DNA of 34,213 nt from Desulfobacterales bacterium (GTDB taxonomy: Bacteria; Desulfobacterota; Desulfobacteria; Desulfobacterales; JAEINQ01). The stretch spans positions 1 to 34,213 of the forward strand of contig JAEINQ010000067.1 of NCBI GenBank assembly GCA_016342285.1. Direction: 5' to 3'. This document shows positions 23,197 through 32,492 of the stretch, one piece after another (within the stretch, counting starts at the first letter, position 1; each line of letters begins with the position of its first letter). A program made the position numbers and the translations under genes. A model generated the notes under the pieces. The model was not told the DNA's origin, did no database searches, and saw nothing but the letters and a program-made list of their open reading frames with translations.

Positions 23197-24696
23197 CTAA
23201 ACTTCGACATCACCGTCTTTTCGAATATTGAGCTTTTTCATTCGGGCGCGCAGCGTGCTACGATCAATGCCCAAAATCTCAGCGGCACTGTTTTTGCCGC
23301 TCACTTTCCAATTTCGCTGTTCCAGCACCCTGAGGATATACTCCCTTTCAACATCCGCCAGGGTTCGATCAGCCCTTATCAGATCCTTGCGCGGCTTTTT
23401 CAGTTCATCAACCAGGCGTAATTTGGGGCCAGATGAGCTGATCACAGCCCGCTCGAGGACGTTTTCCAACTCTCGAATATTGCCGGGCCAGTGATATTTC
23501 TGCAACGAATCCATCACGCTCACAGGGACCGTCTTAACTGACTTGCCCAGTCTTTTTGATATCTTGTCAATATGAAAACGGACCAGCAGCGGCATATCAT
23601 CCATGCGATCGCGGAGCGGCGGCATCGTTACGGGGAAAACGTTCAGTCGGTACCACAGATCCTCCCGGAATCGGCCCGCTCTGACTTCGTCTTCCAGATT
23701 GCGGTTGGTTGCAGCGATAATTCGAACATCCGTTTTGGTGGTGATGGAGCTGCCTAACCGTTCAAATTCGCCGTTTTGTATCACCTGGAGCAATTTGGGC
23801 TGCAGTTCCAGCGGCAATTCACCAATCTCATCCAGAAACAAGGTGGTGCCGTCGGCGACCTCAAATCGCCCCAATCGCCTGGATTGAGCGCCGGTAAAGG
23901 CGCCTTTTTCGTGGCCGAAGAGTTCGCTTTCAATCAGACTTGAAGGCAATGCGGCGCAATTCATTTTGACCAATGCCCGATCCTTGCGCAGACTCAGGCC
24001 GTGAATGGCCCGCGCCACAAGCTCTTTGCCGGTTCCGGTTTCTCCGAGAACCAAGACATTGGTATCCGTCCCGGCGATTTGTTCAATCTTGTAAAATACA
24101 TAATTGATTGCATTGCTTTGGCCGATAATGTTTTCATGGTTGTATTCCAGTTTGATTTCTTCCTGGAGATAGGTTCTCTCGGCTTCCAGCTTTTCTTTTA
24201 ACTGCTTTATTTCATGAAGGGCGGTTTCAGCCATATGTCTGCTTTTTTCCGCTTCATCCACAGCGGCTTTGAGCTCGGCCGTCCGTGTTTCAACAATTTC
24301 CTCTAGGTTTCTTTTGTGGTATTCACGCTCGGTCACATCCTCAATGGCCAGAAGAATCAACTGGGTTTGGTTTGCTTCTTTGTATATCCGCCTGGCATTC
24401 AGGTGCATTATCTTCCGACCAATGCCTTCAAAACGCTGTTCCACCTCATAATCATGAAACATCGTATTCTGAGGAAGGATGTCTTCAAGCAGCTCTCTAA
24501 GTGCGGGAATATCCCATTGTCGGTTGCCAAGATCGTAGATTATGGCTCCCTCTGTTTCATGCGGCTTGACGTTGAAGGTCTGGCAGAAGGCATGATTGGT
24601 TTTTATGACCTTCAACCCAGGATCAAGCACCACCAAAGATTCACGCACAGACCCAAAGATGTTGTCAAAATTTTCGATAAAGTCATGAAGATTCAT
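23197..24696 (-). CDS. PAS-domain sigma-54-dependent transcriptional activator
   Basis: A 499-aa regulator. Residues 1-125 are a PAS domain; 125-180 form a coiled coil; 188-415 are the AAA+ domain with Walker A GETGTGKE (218-225), the sigma-54 contact loop GAFTGA (265-270) and Walker B TLFLDE (285-290); about 455-490 is a Fis-type helix-turn-helix (AAEILGIDRSTLRARMKKL). All catalytic motifs are intact. It senses a cytoplasmic ligand or redox state through PAS, without a receiver domain, and opens sigma-54 promoters. Targets are unknown, and I found no convincing -24/-12 promoter in the flanking spacers. The hybrid kinase gene upstream on the same strand is 261 bp away, so cotranscription is uncertain. 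Confidence 0.9.
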   Translation of the reverse strand: MNLHDFIENFDNIFGSVRESLVVLDPGLKVIKTNHAFCQTFNVKPHETEGAIIYDLGNRQWDIPALRELLEDILPQNTMFHDYEVEQRFEGIGRKIMHLNARRIYKEANQTQLILLAIEDVTEREYHKRNLEEIVETRTAELKAAVDEAEKSRHMAETALHEIKQLKEKLEAERTYLQEEIKLEYNHENIIGQSNAINYVFYKIEQIAGTDTNVLVLGETGTGKELVARAIHGLSLRKDRALVKMNCAALPSSLIESELFGHEKGAFTGAQSRRLGRFEVADGTTLFLDEIGELPLELQPKLLQVIQNGEFERLGSSITTKTDVRIIAATNRNLEDEVRAGRFREDLWYRLNVFPVTMPPLRDRMDDMPLLVRFHIDKISKRLGKSVKTVPVSVMDSLQKYHWPGNIRELENVLERAVISSSGPKLRLVDELKKPRKDLIRADRTLADVEREYILRVLEQRNWKVSGKNSAAEILGIDRSTLRARMKKLNIRKDGDVEV

Positions 24697-24957
24697 TGTA
24701 CCGTATCCCCCGCGTCGGCACCGAACTTTCTAAGCTTTCTATCCATTATAGAGATCGTCATGTTTTCGTTCCGGTTCAGGTGATTTTCAATCTGTCCGTT
24801 AAGATCGGCATTTTGGGTTTTGGAAAGGTCTGACAATCCCCATATACAAACGCTATAGCTTGTTACCATTGGAAAAACCGACCCTTTGATGGCCCGGGAA
24901 TCCCCCCCGGATCCGACTGGAGACCTACCCGAGTTTGACGTTTGTGTTGAATACGGA

Positions 24958-27195
24958 TCACCCGCCGGTTCGGGTGCCACTTTCTCCCATGGCTTCTTCG
25001 ATCTTGGCTGACAGCGCCTTCAGGGAAAAGGGTTTTTGAAGAAATCCGCGGCAGCCGCGATCCAGTATCTCCTGGGCCTTGCCATCGACGCTGTAGCCGC
25101 TGGAGAGCAGCACCGAAAACGACGGATCCATGGCCTTGAGTCGATCGAAAGTCTCCTCTCCGCTCATCTGGGGCATGATCATGTCCAGAATCACCAGATC
25201 GATTTTTCCCTTTTCGGCCTCGAACCGCCGCAGGGCCTCCTGCCCCCCGGAAGCCGTGATGACCTCGTAGCCCAGGGCGCGGACCATCTGTTCCCCCACA
25301 TCCAGGATCAGTTCTTCGTCGTCCACCAGCAGGACCAGGCCCTTGCCCCTGACGATCTTATCAGGCGGCGGCACCGATGCCCGGACCGGCACGGCATGGG
25401 CTGGAAGATATACACTGAAGACCGAGCCCCGACCTTTGACACTGTCAACGTGAATGATGCCGCCGTGGTGTTTGACGATGCCGTAGGCCGACGCCAGTCC
25501 CAGCCCCGTCCCCCGTCCCATTTCTCGGGTGGTAAAAAAGGGCTCGAAGAGGCGATTTCGGGTGGACTCGTCCATGCCAACGCCCGTATCGGTGACGGTG
25601 ATCCGAACATGGTTGCCCGGCTTCAGCCCCGGGACGACCAGGTCGGTTTCGGCCACGGTGACATTCTCTGTGGCAACTAAGAGCTTGCCGCCGCCAGGCA
25701 TGGACTGCCAGGCATTGACGTAGAGATTGAGCAACACCTGTTCGATCTGTCCACTGTCCACGGCAGCGGGCCACAGGTCAACGGATAAATCCAGTTGGAT
25801 GGCGATCTCCTTACGGGTCCGCCCGAAAATCTCCGTCCCGATTTTGACCAGCCGGTTCAGGTCGGCGGACCGCACCTCGTACCGGCCTCCCCGGGCAAAT
25901 CCGAGCAGTTGTCGGGTCAGGTCAACGGCACTTTGAACACAGGCCTCCATCTCCTTGAGATGGGCCCCGCAGGCGGCGCTTTTCCCGTCCTCCATCTGTA
26001 TCAGGGAAATGCGGCCCTGAATCCCCATCATCAGGTTATTGAAATCATGGGCAATACCACCGGCCAGGGTGCCGATGGCTTCCATCTTCTGGGCCTGAAG
26101 CATCTCCGCCTGAAGTTGTTGGATCTTACCATCGGCTTGGATCCGCTCACTGATATCCCTTCCGATACCGCTGATAAAGTCCTCCCCCGATTCGGACCGA
26201 ACCAGCGTGCTTTGATACTCGACGTGAATCTTTCGGCCATCCTTGGTAAAGTACAGCGACACCCCTTCAGCCGATCCGTTCTGCTGAAGCCGGTCCAGGT
26301 ATTCCGGACCGAACCGCGGTCGGTGCTTCTCCGCCATGAAGTCCACAACCGGCCGGCCCAGCAGTTCGACGGCATCATATCCGAAAGCCTTGGTCATGGC
26401 CGGGTTTACCGTCGTGAAACGGCCGTTCATGTCATGGGTATAAATCAGGTCATTAATGGAATCAAACAACTCCCGGTACCGGCGCTCGGATCGTTTCCGT
26501 TCTCTCTCGGAACGGCTTCTGGCGATCACTGAGGCAATGAGGTTGGCAGCGGTCGACAGTCCCCCAATGTCTTCCTCGGACCATGCCTGCTCCCGGCTCA
26601 CAGCATCAAAACCGACAAACCCCTCAATCCGCTTCTCGCTGGACAGTGGCACCACCAGGACCGACCGGATCCCCTGAACGGCGAGGATCTCCCTTTCTGC
26701 ATCCGCTTCCGGGGGCAGGGCAGCCACCGTGGGGATGTGAATGACCTTCCGGTCTCGAAGCCTGGCAACCCACCATGGAAACAAGTCGGCTGAAAGATTC
26801 TGAAGTCGGTTCTTCTGGGGGATGATACCCGGAGCACACCACTCGTGGGTATTGGTCATGCGGGTGGCATCGTTGGAGAAAAGAAACAGATAGGCCCGGT
26901 CCACCCCGGAAAAGGAGCCGATCGTTGCCATTCCTTTTTCGATGGCCCGATCCAGATCCGTGCCCTCTGCCTGGATCAGGTCCAATGAGAATTGGTTGAT
27001 GATCCGTTCCAGCCGAACCCGGCGCTCCAGGGCGACCTGGACCTCCTTGCGAGCATCAAGCTCCCGCTGAAACCGATCGTAAAGGTCCACGTTGTCCAGT
27101 GCGATGGATGCGTTGTCAGCAACGGCATCGTCCGTGGATTGGGAGGTTTGCCGTGGGTCCGATTCCGGCCCCGGCCCATGGATACGGGGGGACAT
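24958..27195 (-). CDS. Hybrid histidine kinase (GAF-PAS-HisKA-HATPase-REC)
   Basis: A 745-aa soluble hybrid kinase. Order: GAF (about residues 65-235), PAS (about 240-360), HisKA with the phospho-acceptor His near 383 in GGIAHDFNNL, HATPase (LNLYVNAWQSMPGGG, DTGVGMDE, GTGLGLAS), and a C-terminal receiver (VDDEELIL) with the phospho-acceptor Asp near 669 in LVILDMIMPQMSGEE and a late KPFS lysine. No membrane segments. Residues about 25-45 (ASIALDNVDLYDRFQREL) look like the last helix of another GAF domain with nothing before it, and an in-frame stop (TAA) lies upstream, so the N-terminus may be truncated. The cognate partner is not evident. Confidence 0.88.
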   Translation of the reverse strand: MSPRIHGPGPESDPRQTSQSTDDAVADNASIALDNVDLYDRFQRELDARKEVQVALERRVRLERIINQFSLDLIQAEGTDLDRAIEKGMATIGSFSGVDRAYLFLFSNDATRMTNTHEWCAPGIIPQKNRLQNLSADLFPWWVARLRDRKVIHIPTVAALPPEADAEREILAVQGIRSVLVVPLSSEKRIEGFVGFDAVSREQAWSEEDIGGLSTAANLIASVIARSRSERERKRSERRYRELFDSINDLIYTHDMNGRFTTVNPAMTKAFGYDAVELLGRPVVDFMAEKHRPRFGPEYLDRLQQNGSAEGVSLYFTKDGRKIHVEYQSTLVRSESGEDFISGIGRDISERIQADGKIQQLQAEMLQAQKMEAIGTLAGGIAHDFNNLMMGIQGRISLIQMEDGKSAACGAHLKEMEACVQSAVDLTRQLLGFARGGRYEVRSADLNRLVKIGTEIFGRTRKEIAIQLDLSVDLWPAAVDSGQIEQVLLNLYVNAWQSMPGGGKLLVATENVTVAETDLVVPGLKPGNHVRITVTDTGVGMDESTRNRLFEPFFTTREMGRGTGLGLASAYGIVKHHGGIIHVDSVKGRGSVFSVYLPAHAVPVRASVPPPDKIVRGKGLVLLVDDEELILDVGEQMVRALGYEVITASGGQEALRRFEAEKGKIDLVILDMIMPQMSGEETFDRLKAMDPSFSVLLSSGYSVDGKAQEILDRGCRGFLQKPFSLKALSAKIEEAMGESGTRTGG

Positions 27196-27351
27196 GGCAC
27201 CGTCCTGTGGGTCAAATCGTTATAGGGATTGTATATTTGAAACGCCTGGCTTCCCTCGTCAATGGAAAAACAAAAAATGGCAACGCCTTGCTTCTGACAT
27301 TGGGAATTGAATGTTGAGCACTGCGCCCCAGGCAGAGGGTCACCAGAGACC

Positions 27352-27372
27352 GCCCGCTTTGCGGGTGGAAAC
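27352..27372 (+). repeat. 21-bp hairpin repeat, copy 2
   Basis: GCCCGCTTTGCGGGTGGAAA plus C; one-base difference from the inverted copy at 12260-12280. It lies in the 212-bp spacer upstream of the hybrid kinase and beyond the ClC gene's 3' end. Confidence 0.55.
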
Positions 27373-27407
27373 GCCGCACTGGATCGGTCCGGCCAGAGCC
27401 GTCACAA

Positions 27408-29231
27408 TCATTGCCTGGCCCGGTCTTTCATGTCAAGAACCTGCTGGTTGTAGAAGGCGATCACTTCGCGCCGGTTGAGCATGCCGATGAGAATGCCGTG
27501 GTCATCTTCCCTGACCACGGGCAGGCTGTCGATGTTTCGGGTGGTGAATTTGGCCATGACCGTGTTGAGGTCTTCGGCCATGGTCGTGACAATGATATCC
27601 GCCGTGGCAATATCCTTCATGACCACCAATTGCTCGATTTCCTGGGAAAAAAGGACACTACGGATATCGGTGCTGGAAAAGATGCCGATAAGCCGGCCGT
27701 TTTCGTCCATGACCGGAAAATAATGCTGCTTGGTCCGTGCGAAATACCGTTTGAATTCCATAAACGGCATGTTCTGGGGGATCAGTTCGACCTTCTTGAC
27801 CTGATCCATGAGGTCCTTGACGTGAAGGCTCTGCAGGATGTCCACGAAAAAGTCCCCGACGTGGGCCGGCGATGCCACCTTGTTCTGAACCTGGTTGCGG
27901 TAAATGGTCCATTTTTGGGAGGTCAGGTAGCAAACGGAGCAGACCGCCAGGCTCGGCATCAGAAGGTGGTAGGAGTTGGTCATTTCGCTGACAAAGATGA
28001 TCGTGGAGATAGGGGTATTGGACACCGCCGTGAAGAAACCGGCCATACCCACCACCACAAAGGCGCCGGGTTCAGTCACCACCCCGGGCATGATCTGGTG
28101 GAAGATGCTCCCCACCACCCCGCCCATGGCCCCGCCGATGACGATGGACGGACCGAACACCCCGCCGCTGCCGCCGGAACCGATGGAAAAAGAGGTGGTC
28201 AGGATCTTGCCCAGGGCCAGGGCCAGCAGGAAGGGCACGGTCAACTGGCTGTGCAGGGCCATCTGGGCAAATCCGTAGCCAAAGGCCAGGCACTGGGGCA
28301 GGAAAAAACCGATGATGCCGGTACAAAGCCCGCCGATGGCGGGTTTGACGTGGTTGGGAATGCCCCAGTTGTGAAACAGGGCGGTGATGCCGTAAAAGGA
28401 TTTGACATAAAGAGCACCGGTGGCCACCAGGACCAGGGCCAGCACAAAGTAGGGGCCCAGTTCCAGGGGGTTTCGAAACAGGAAGTCGGGGCTCTCGAAA
28501 AGCGACCCCCATCCGAAAACCAGGCAGAAGAGGCAGTAAGCCACCACCGAGGAGATGCCGGCCGGAATGATCACTTCGGATTCAAACTCCGGATCCCGAT
28601 AGAGGACCTCGGCGGCGAAAAGGGCGCCGGCCAGGGGGGCCCGGAAAATGCTGCCGACCCCGGCTCCAACCCCGGCGGCCATCATGATCCGCCGGTCCCG
28701 GTCGGTCATCTTCAGTCGGGTGGCCAGAAAAGAACCGAAACCGGCGCCGATCTGGGCAATGGGGCCCTCACGACCTCCGGACCCGCCGGTGGTCAGGGTG
28801 ATGGCCGAAGCCAGGGTCTTGATGATGGGCACCCGGCCGCGAATGAAACCACCGCCGTGGTGGTAGGCATCGATCGCGGCGTCAGTGCCGTGTCCTTCGG
28901 CTTCAGGGGCGAAGGTATAGACCAGCCACCCGCTGAAAAGGCCGCCGACAGCCGGCAGCACAAGCAAAAGCCAGCGGTTGAGCGATGTGGTGGTCGGCGG
29001 AAGCAGATGGTGTTCACCGGCCGGGGCCGGCGGCCGGTAACCGGCGACCATGTCCATGAAATAATGAAGGCCCACCTGGCACAGGTAGTGAAACAGGATG
29101 GAACCAAGGCCCGCAATAATCCCGATCAGGACAAAGGTGAGGGTCCATTTCCCGGCAGAGGAGAGCTCGGCCGGCATCCGCGCGGAGGCGAACTTTCGAA
29201 ACTGTCGGGCCATTTTGTTTCGTTGGGCCAT
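27408..29231 (-). CDS. ClC chloride channel/antiporter with C-terminal CBS pair
   Basis: A 607-aa inner-membrane ClC protein. The pore signatures are GSGGREGP at 150-157, with the gating glutamate E155 kept, and the later GSGGSGGVFGPS that contributes to the selectivity filter. Two CBS domains occupy roughly residues 470-600 (NGRLIGIFSSTDIR and LPVVREDDHGILIGMLNRRE) and would bind adenine nucleotides to regulate transport. With the gating Glu present it may be a Cl-/H+ exchanger, but the internal proton glutamate could not be placed. The start ATG has AAGGGA just upstream. It is followed by a spacer to the hybrid kinase and preceded by the aminotransferase, with 60 bp between; cotranscription with the latter is possible. 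Confidence 0.9.
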   Translation of the reverse strand: MAQRNKMARQFRKFASARMPAELSSAGKWTLTFVLIGIIAGLGSILFHYLCQVGLHYFMDMVAGYRPPAPAGEHHLLPPTTTSLNRWLLLVLPAVGGLFSGWLVYTFAPEAEGHGTDAAIDAYHHGGGFIRGRVPIIKTLASAITLTTGGSGGREGPIAQIGAGFGSFLATRLKMTDRDRRIMMAAGVGAGVGSIFRAPLAGALFAAEVLYRDPEFESEVIIPAGISSVVAYCLFCLVFGWGSLFESPDFLFRNPLELGPYFVLALVLVATGALYVKSFYGITALFHNWGIPNHVKPAIGGLCTGIIGFFLPQCLAFGYGFAQMALHSQLTVPFLLALALGKILTTSFSIGSGGSGGVFGPSIVIGGAMGGVVGSIFHQIMPGVVTEPGAFVVVGMAGFFTAVSNTPISTIIFVSEMTNSYHLLMPSLAVCSVCYLTSQKWTIYRNQVQNKVASPAHVGDFFVDILQSLHVKDLMDQVKKVELIPQNMPFMEFKRYFARTKQHYFPVMDENGRLIGIFSSTDIRSVLFSQEIEQLVVMKDIATADIIVTTMAEDLNTVMAKFTTRNIDSLPVVREDDHGILIGMLNRREVIAFYNQQVLDMKDRARQ

Positions 29232-29291
29232 GGTCCCTTCGATGGTGTGCAGGCCATTGGGGCGTTATCGGCCCCAAAAACCTTGTTGGGG

Positions 29292-30602
29292 TCAGGTTTC
29301 CAGGTCAAGGACGCCTTGAAGAACGGTATCGAAAAGCATCTGAATATCCGACTGCTCCAGGCAGGAAAAGGCCACCCGCAGGTTGTGTGCTCCCATGGCG
29401 ATCAGCCCGACGCCGTAATGGTCCAGCAGGTGAACCCGGAGCCGCTCGGCATCCACGGTCTTGAGGCGAAGGCACATGAAATACCCGGAGTTAAAAGGAT
29501 AAACATCCCATGCACCGGCATATTTAGGGTCGGCAAGGACCTGCCTGACCCGCTCGGCCCGCTGTTTCATGATAGCGAATTTGGCCGTTTTCTCCTTCTC
29601 GTAATCCGGGCTTTGCATGGATCGCAAAATGATGGACTGGCCCAGATGGGAGGCGTTGGAGATGTTACCGCGCACCGCCCCGGCGGTCTTTCGTTCCAGG
29701 GCGTCATAAACCGCTTCGGCATCGGCATCGACCGCTATTCCGTAGGTGATGAAGCCCACGCGCAACCCCCAGACGTAGTGTTCCTTGGTGGCACCGTCGA
29801 GCTTGACGGCCAGCAGTCGCGGATGGCGGTCGCAGAGTCGGGCGAAAAGCGACTCCTTCAGGGTCTCGGCCGCGTAAAAAAGGCCGAAATAGGCGTCGTC
29901 GGTCACCACCAGCACGCGAGTGCCGGCCTCGGCCACCCGGGCCAGAATCTCGACAATACGGTCCCCTTCCGCCTCGGTGACGCTGTAGCCGCTCGGATTC
30001 TGGGGAAAGTTGAGAAGGACCGTAATCTTGTCGCTCTGTTGAGCCTCGGCCAGAATCCTCGACTCAAAGGCGTCCAGATCGAATCCACCCGCTTCGGAAA
30101 ACAGATTGTAATGGCACAGGCGGGCCTCTTTTCGGACCGCCAGAATGAGGCTGTAATTCCCCCAGAACATATCGGGCAGGATCACCACATCACCCGGATC
30201 GATAAACAGATCGGCGAAAAGGCTGATGGCATGGGTGATGCCGCAGGTGACCACCGGCAGGCTTATGGATTTGCCGGCCAGCGACGGGTTCTTTTCAAAC
30301 ATCTCCGCCTTCCAGGCATGGCGCAGGCCGGCAATACCGAAAGAAGGGGCATAGGTCAGGCTCTGGCTCGGCGGAATGTCACAAATGGCCGAGGCCACGC
30401 AGTCCAGGCGCATGGTGTGCCCCGTTTCCGTGGCAATACCGACGGTGGCATTGAGCCGGTAGGCCTTCTGTTTGGCTTCGGCCCCCTGGCTCAGGATGCC
30501 TTTGGGGAAAAAGAGGTTCTTTCCGACGCCCGAGAGCATCGCCATCAGGTCAGCGCTGGTGTTTTCGATGATTTCGTTGAGTTCTTCAGCCAGTGGATTC
30601 AT
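29292..30602 (-). CDS. PLP-dependent aminotransferase, class I/II
   Basis: A 436-aa fold-type I aminotransferase. Landmarks: NFPQNPSGYSV (the NPxG loop), DDAYFGLFY (the Asp that binds the pyridine nitrogen), and the Schiff-base lysine near residue 272 in GATKEHYVWGLRVGF. The N-terminal extension (MNPLAEELNEIIENTSADLM) is longer than in AspC. Substrate is not decidable from sequence; the closest pattern I recall is the subgroup annotated as generic aminotransferase class I/II next to transporters. No lysine or cysteine motif of specialised families was seen. It is on the minus strand ahead of the ClC gene. Confidence 0.85.
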   Translation of the reverse strand: MNPLAEELNEIIENTSADLMAMLSGVGKNLFFPKGILSQGAEAKQKAYRLNATVGIATETGHTMRLDCVASAICDIPPSQSLTYAPSFGIAGLRHAWKAEMFEKNPSLAGKSISLPVVTCGITHAISLFADLFIDPGDVVILPDMFWGNYSLILAVRKEARLCHYNLFSEAGGFDLDAFESRILAEAQQSDKITVLLNFPQNPSGYSVTEAEGDRIVEILARVAEAGTRVLVVTDDAYFGLFYAAETLKESLFARLCDRHPRLLAVKLDGATKEHYVWGLRVGFITYGIAVDADAEAVYDALERKTAGAVRGNISNASHLGQSIILRSMQSPDYEKEKTAKFAIMKQRAERVRQVLADPKYAGAWDVYPFNSGYFMCLRLKTVDAERLRVHLLDHYGVGLIAMGAHNLRVAFSCLEQSDIQMLFDTVLQGVLDLET

Positions 30603-30831
30603 AACGAAACCTCCGCGGCGCTAGGGATATGGTGTCACCGTTGATTCAGGCCCGGCAGCCTTCGGCCGCAGAAAACGCCGCCAAGTGGATAAAATTGTAA
30701 CCCTTTTTTTTACAGCCAGCACAAAACGGTTGTCAAGGATTATCCATGGAATAGCCTCAAAAAAGGCAGGGGCTGCCCGTGCAACCCGACCCACAAGGGA
30801 TCAATGGTTCGGAAGCCCAGACGGGCAAGAC

Positions 30832-30862
30832 AAAAACCCCCTCCCGGCAAACCGGGCGGGGG
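30832..30862 (-). terminator. Rho-independent terminator after the PxxKW gene
   Basis: On the minus strand a GC-rich stem (CCCCC-cCCGG with CCGGG-aGGGGG, one mismatch, loop of 4) ends in TTTTT (complement of 30832-30836). It lies 28 bases beyond the stop of the PxxKW gene. Confidence 0.8.
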
Positions 30863-30890
30863 TTATTGAAGACAGTCGTCGAAATCGGAA

Positions 30891-31172
30891 CTATTTTTTC
30901 TTATTGGCGCGCTTGGACGCCTTGAGCGGATTGACCTTACCCGCTTTACCCGCTTCGGCCTTGATGTGGGACGCCATGTTGCAGGGGCCGTTTTTCCAGC
31001 GAATCGCCGGCTCCGGACAAGCCGTGCAGTACCATTTGGCGGAAAATTCGGTGGAACGGTTGCAGCCGTCGCACTGTTCGACGATTTCGTGGCACAGGCC
31101 GCCGTTGTAAGTGCAACCCTTGGCGGACATGAAAGGGCACTCCTGCCCGTTTCGAATGGTGGTACAGCGCAT
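30891..31172 (-). CDS. PxxKW-family cysteine-rich small protein
   Basis: A 93-aa protein with nine cysteines (3, 12, 20, 27, 34, 37, 49, 52, 64), including CDGC (34-37) and CTAC (49-52). The PEPAIRWKNGPCNMASH segment is the family's name-giving PxxKW in a PxxRW form, and the basic tail KVNPLKASKRANKKK is characteristic. The family is found mainly in sulfate-reducing Desulfobacterota, where its function is unknown; the cysteine pattern suggests bound zinc or an iron-sulfur cluster. GGAGG precedes the ATG. A near-consensus sigma-70 promoter (31260-31288), a leader hairpin with a T-run, and a downstream terminator show a self-contained, probably well-expressed gene. Confidence 0.85.
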   Translation of the reverse strand: MRCTTIRNGQECPFMSAKGCTYNGGLCHEIVEQCDGCNRSTEFSAKWYCTACPEPAIRWKNGPCNMASHIKAEAGKAGKVNPLKASKRANKKK

Positions 31173-31203
31173 TGGAATTACCTCCCGAAAATAATGTCAG
31201 ACC

Positions 31204-31232
31204 AAAAAAAAAGCCTGGGAGCATTTCCCGGC
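31204..31232 (-). terminator. Leader terminator/attenuator in front of the PxxKW gene
   Basis: In the minus-strand leader, GCC-GGGA-(loop 5)-TCCC-A-GGC is followed by nine T (complement of 31204-31212), a complete intrinsic terminator lying between the promoter and the start codon. It begins about 20 nt after the expected transcription start. Confidence 0.55.
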
Positions 31233-31259
31233 CGTCTTAATGGAATAAAAACGTGCCGG

Positions 31260-31288
31260 AATATAATGGTTGAAATCAGGCTTGTCAA
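31260..31288 (-). promoter_or_regulatory. Sigma-70 promoter of the PxxKW gene
   Basis: Minus strand: TTGACA (31283-31288), 17-bp spacer, TATATT (31260-31265). This is the best promoter match in the window and would start transcription near 31253, giving a leader of about 80 nt. Confidence 0.75.
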
Positions 31289-31506
31289 GCCCTTGAATCA
31301 AGATTTTCAAAATTGCGGCAGGGTCAAAAGAGCTCTTGCTTTTTGCCCTAAACCCTGTAAGTTTATTGGCCATACTGGTTTCAGCGCCGGCTGCGGCCGA
31401 GTCTGAGATGATTATCGGCAACCATGAAAATTTCTTGATAAATTAATTCCGGCTGCAAGGCCGAATCAAACCGGATGGGGGCAACCCATCAACCAGTGAC
31501 AAAGCC

Positions 31507-32481
31507 ATGGTGATTGAAGAGGCCATCGACGTCCTTCGGATCGAGGCCGAAGGGATTATACAGTTAATCGACCGTATCGACGAGCGATTCGAACAAATGG
31601 TGGCGTTGATCTGCGCTACCTCCGGCCGCCTGATTGTCGGCGGCATCGGCAAATCCGGCATCGTCGCTAGAAAACTCGTTGCCACCCTCAACAGTACCGG
31701 GACCCGGGCCCTCTTCCTGCACCCGGTGGAGGCCATGCACGGCGATCTGGGCATGGTCTGCGCCGACGACGTCTTTCTGGCCATCTCCAACAGCGGCGAA
31801 ACCGACGAATTAAACATTCTGGTGCCGAGCATCCGCCGCATCGGTTGCAAGATCATTGCCTTTACCGGAAAAATCGATTCCACCCTGGCCCGAAACAGCG
31901 ATATCGTCATCGATGTTTCCGTGGCGCGGGAAGCCTGCCCCCTGGGCCTGGCCCCGACGGCCAGCACCACGGCCCAACTGGCCATGGGCGATGCCCTGGC
32001 GGTAGTCCTTATCAACAAAAAGCATTTCCAACCGGCTGATTTCCGAAAAAACCACCCCGGCGGAAATCTGGGCCAGCGCCTATCGCGAATGGTTGCCAGC
32101 ATCATGCTCACCGGTAAAAACGTGCCCGTGGTCGAGGTCAGCGCCTCCATGGAAACGGCACTGAATGAAATCGAGCGGCTTCAATTGGGCGTGACCCTGG
32201 TGGTCAACGCCAGTGGGGTGTTGATCGGCATCATCACCGACGGTGACATCCGCCGGGCCGTGGCCCGCGATGTCCCGGTCCGGTCCCAGCCGGTCGAAGC
32301 CATCATGACCCCATCGCCCAAATCCCTCGGATCCGATGTCCTCGCCTACGACGCCTTAAACCTGATGGAGCAGCACCAGATTACCGTTCTGCCCATTGTG
32401 GGGTCATCCGGCATCGTGGAGGGCATTCTTCACCTGCACGACATCCTCGGAAAAGGGGATTTTCGATTCAACGGCAGTTGA
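31507..32481 (+). CDS. kdsD: Arabinose-5-phosphate isomerase KdsD
   Basis: A 324-aa sugar isomerase of normal KdsD length. The SIS domain (about residues 35-165: GGIGKSGIVARKLVATLNST, HGDLGMV, ISNSGETDE, CPLGLAPTASTT) interconverts ribulose-5-P and arabinose-5-P for Kdo synthesis. Two CBS domains follow (about 200-255 and 265-320: GIITDGDIRRA, LPIVGSSGIVEGILHLHDIL). The start ATG lacks a good ribosome-binding site. It overlaps the possible TTG start of the phosphofructokinase gene, so the pair is probably one operon. The start codon and expression level remain the least certain points. Confidence 0.9.
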   Translation: MVIEEAIDVLRIEAEGIIQLIDRIDERFEQMVALICATSGRLIVGGIGKSGIVARKLVATLNSTGTRALFLHPVEAMHGDLGMVCADDVFLAISNSGETDELNILVPSIRRIGCKIIAFTGKIDSTLARNSDIVIDVSVAREACPLGLAPTASTTAQLAMGDALAVVLINKKHFQPADFRKNHPGGNLGQRLSRMVASIMLTGKNVPVVEVSASMETALNEIERLQLGVTLVVNASGVLIGIITDGDIRRAVARDVPVRSQPVEAIMTPSPKSLGSDVLAYDALNLMEQHQITVLPIVGSSGIVEGILHLHDILGKGDFRFNGS

Positions 32482-32492
32482 AAGGAACGGCC

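Larger units (their letters stand above)
31173..31506. other. Gene-free divergent spacer (PxxKW and kdsD)
   Basis: It contains the PxxKW promoter and leader hairpin (31204-31288) on the minus strand. At 31321-31348 there is a 28-bp imperfect palindrome centred on the perfect AAGAGCTCTT, which could be an operator for either gene. No good promoter for kdsD was identified, and no ORF is supported. Confidence 0.6.

Noticed and set aside
27411..30644. 1077-codon plus-strand open frame
   Set aside because: It is antisense to the ClC and aminotransferase genes, both with clear family motifs. Its product is rich in His, Asp and Gly from the mirrored codon bias and matches no family.
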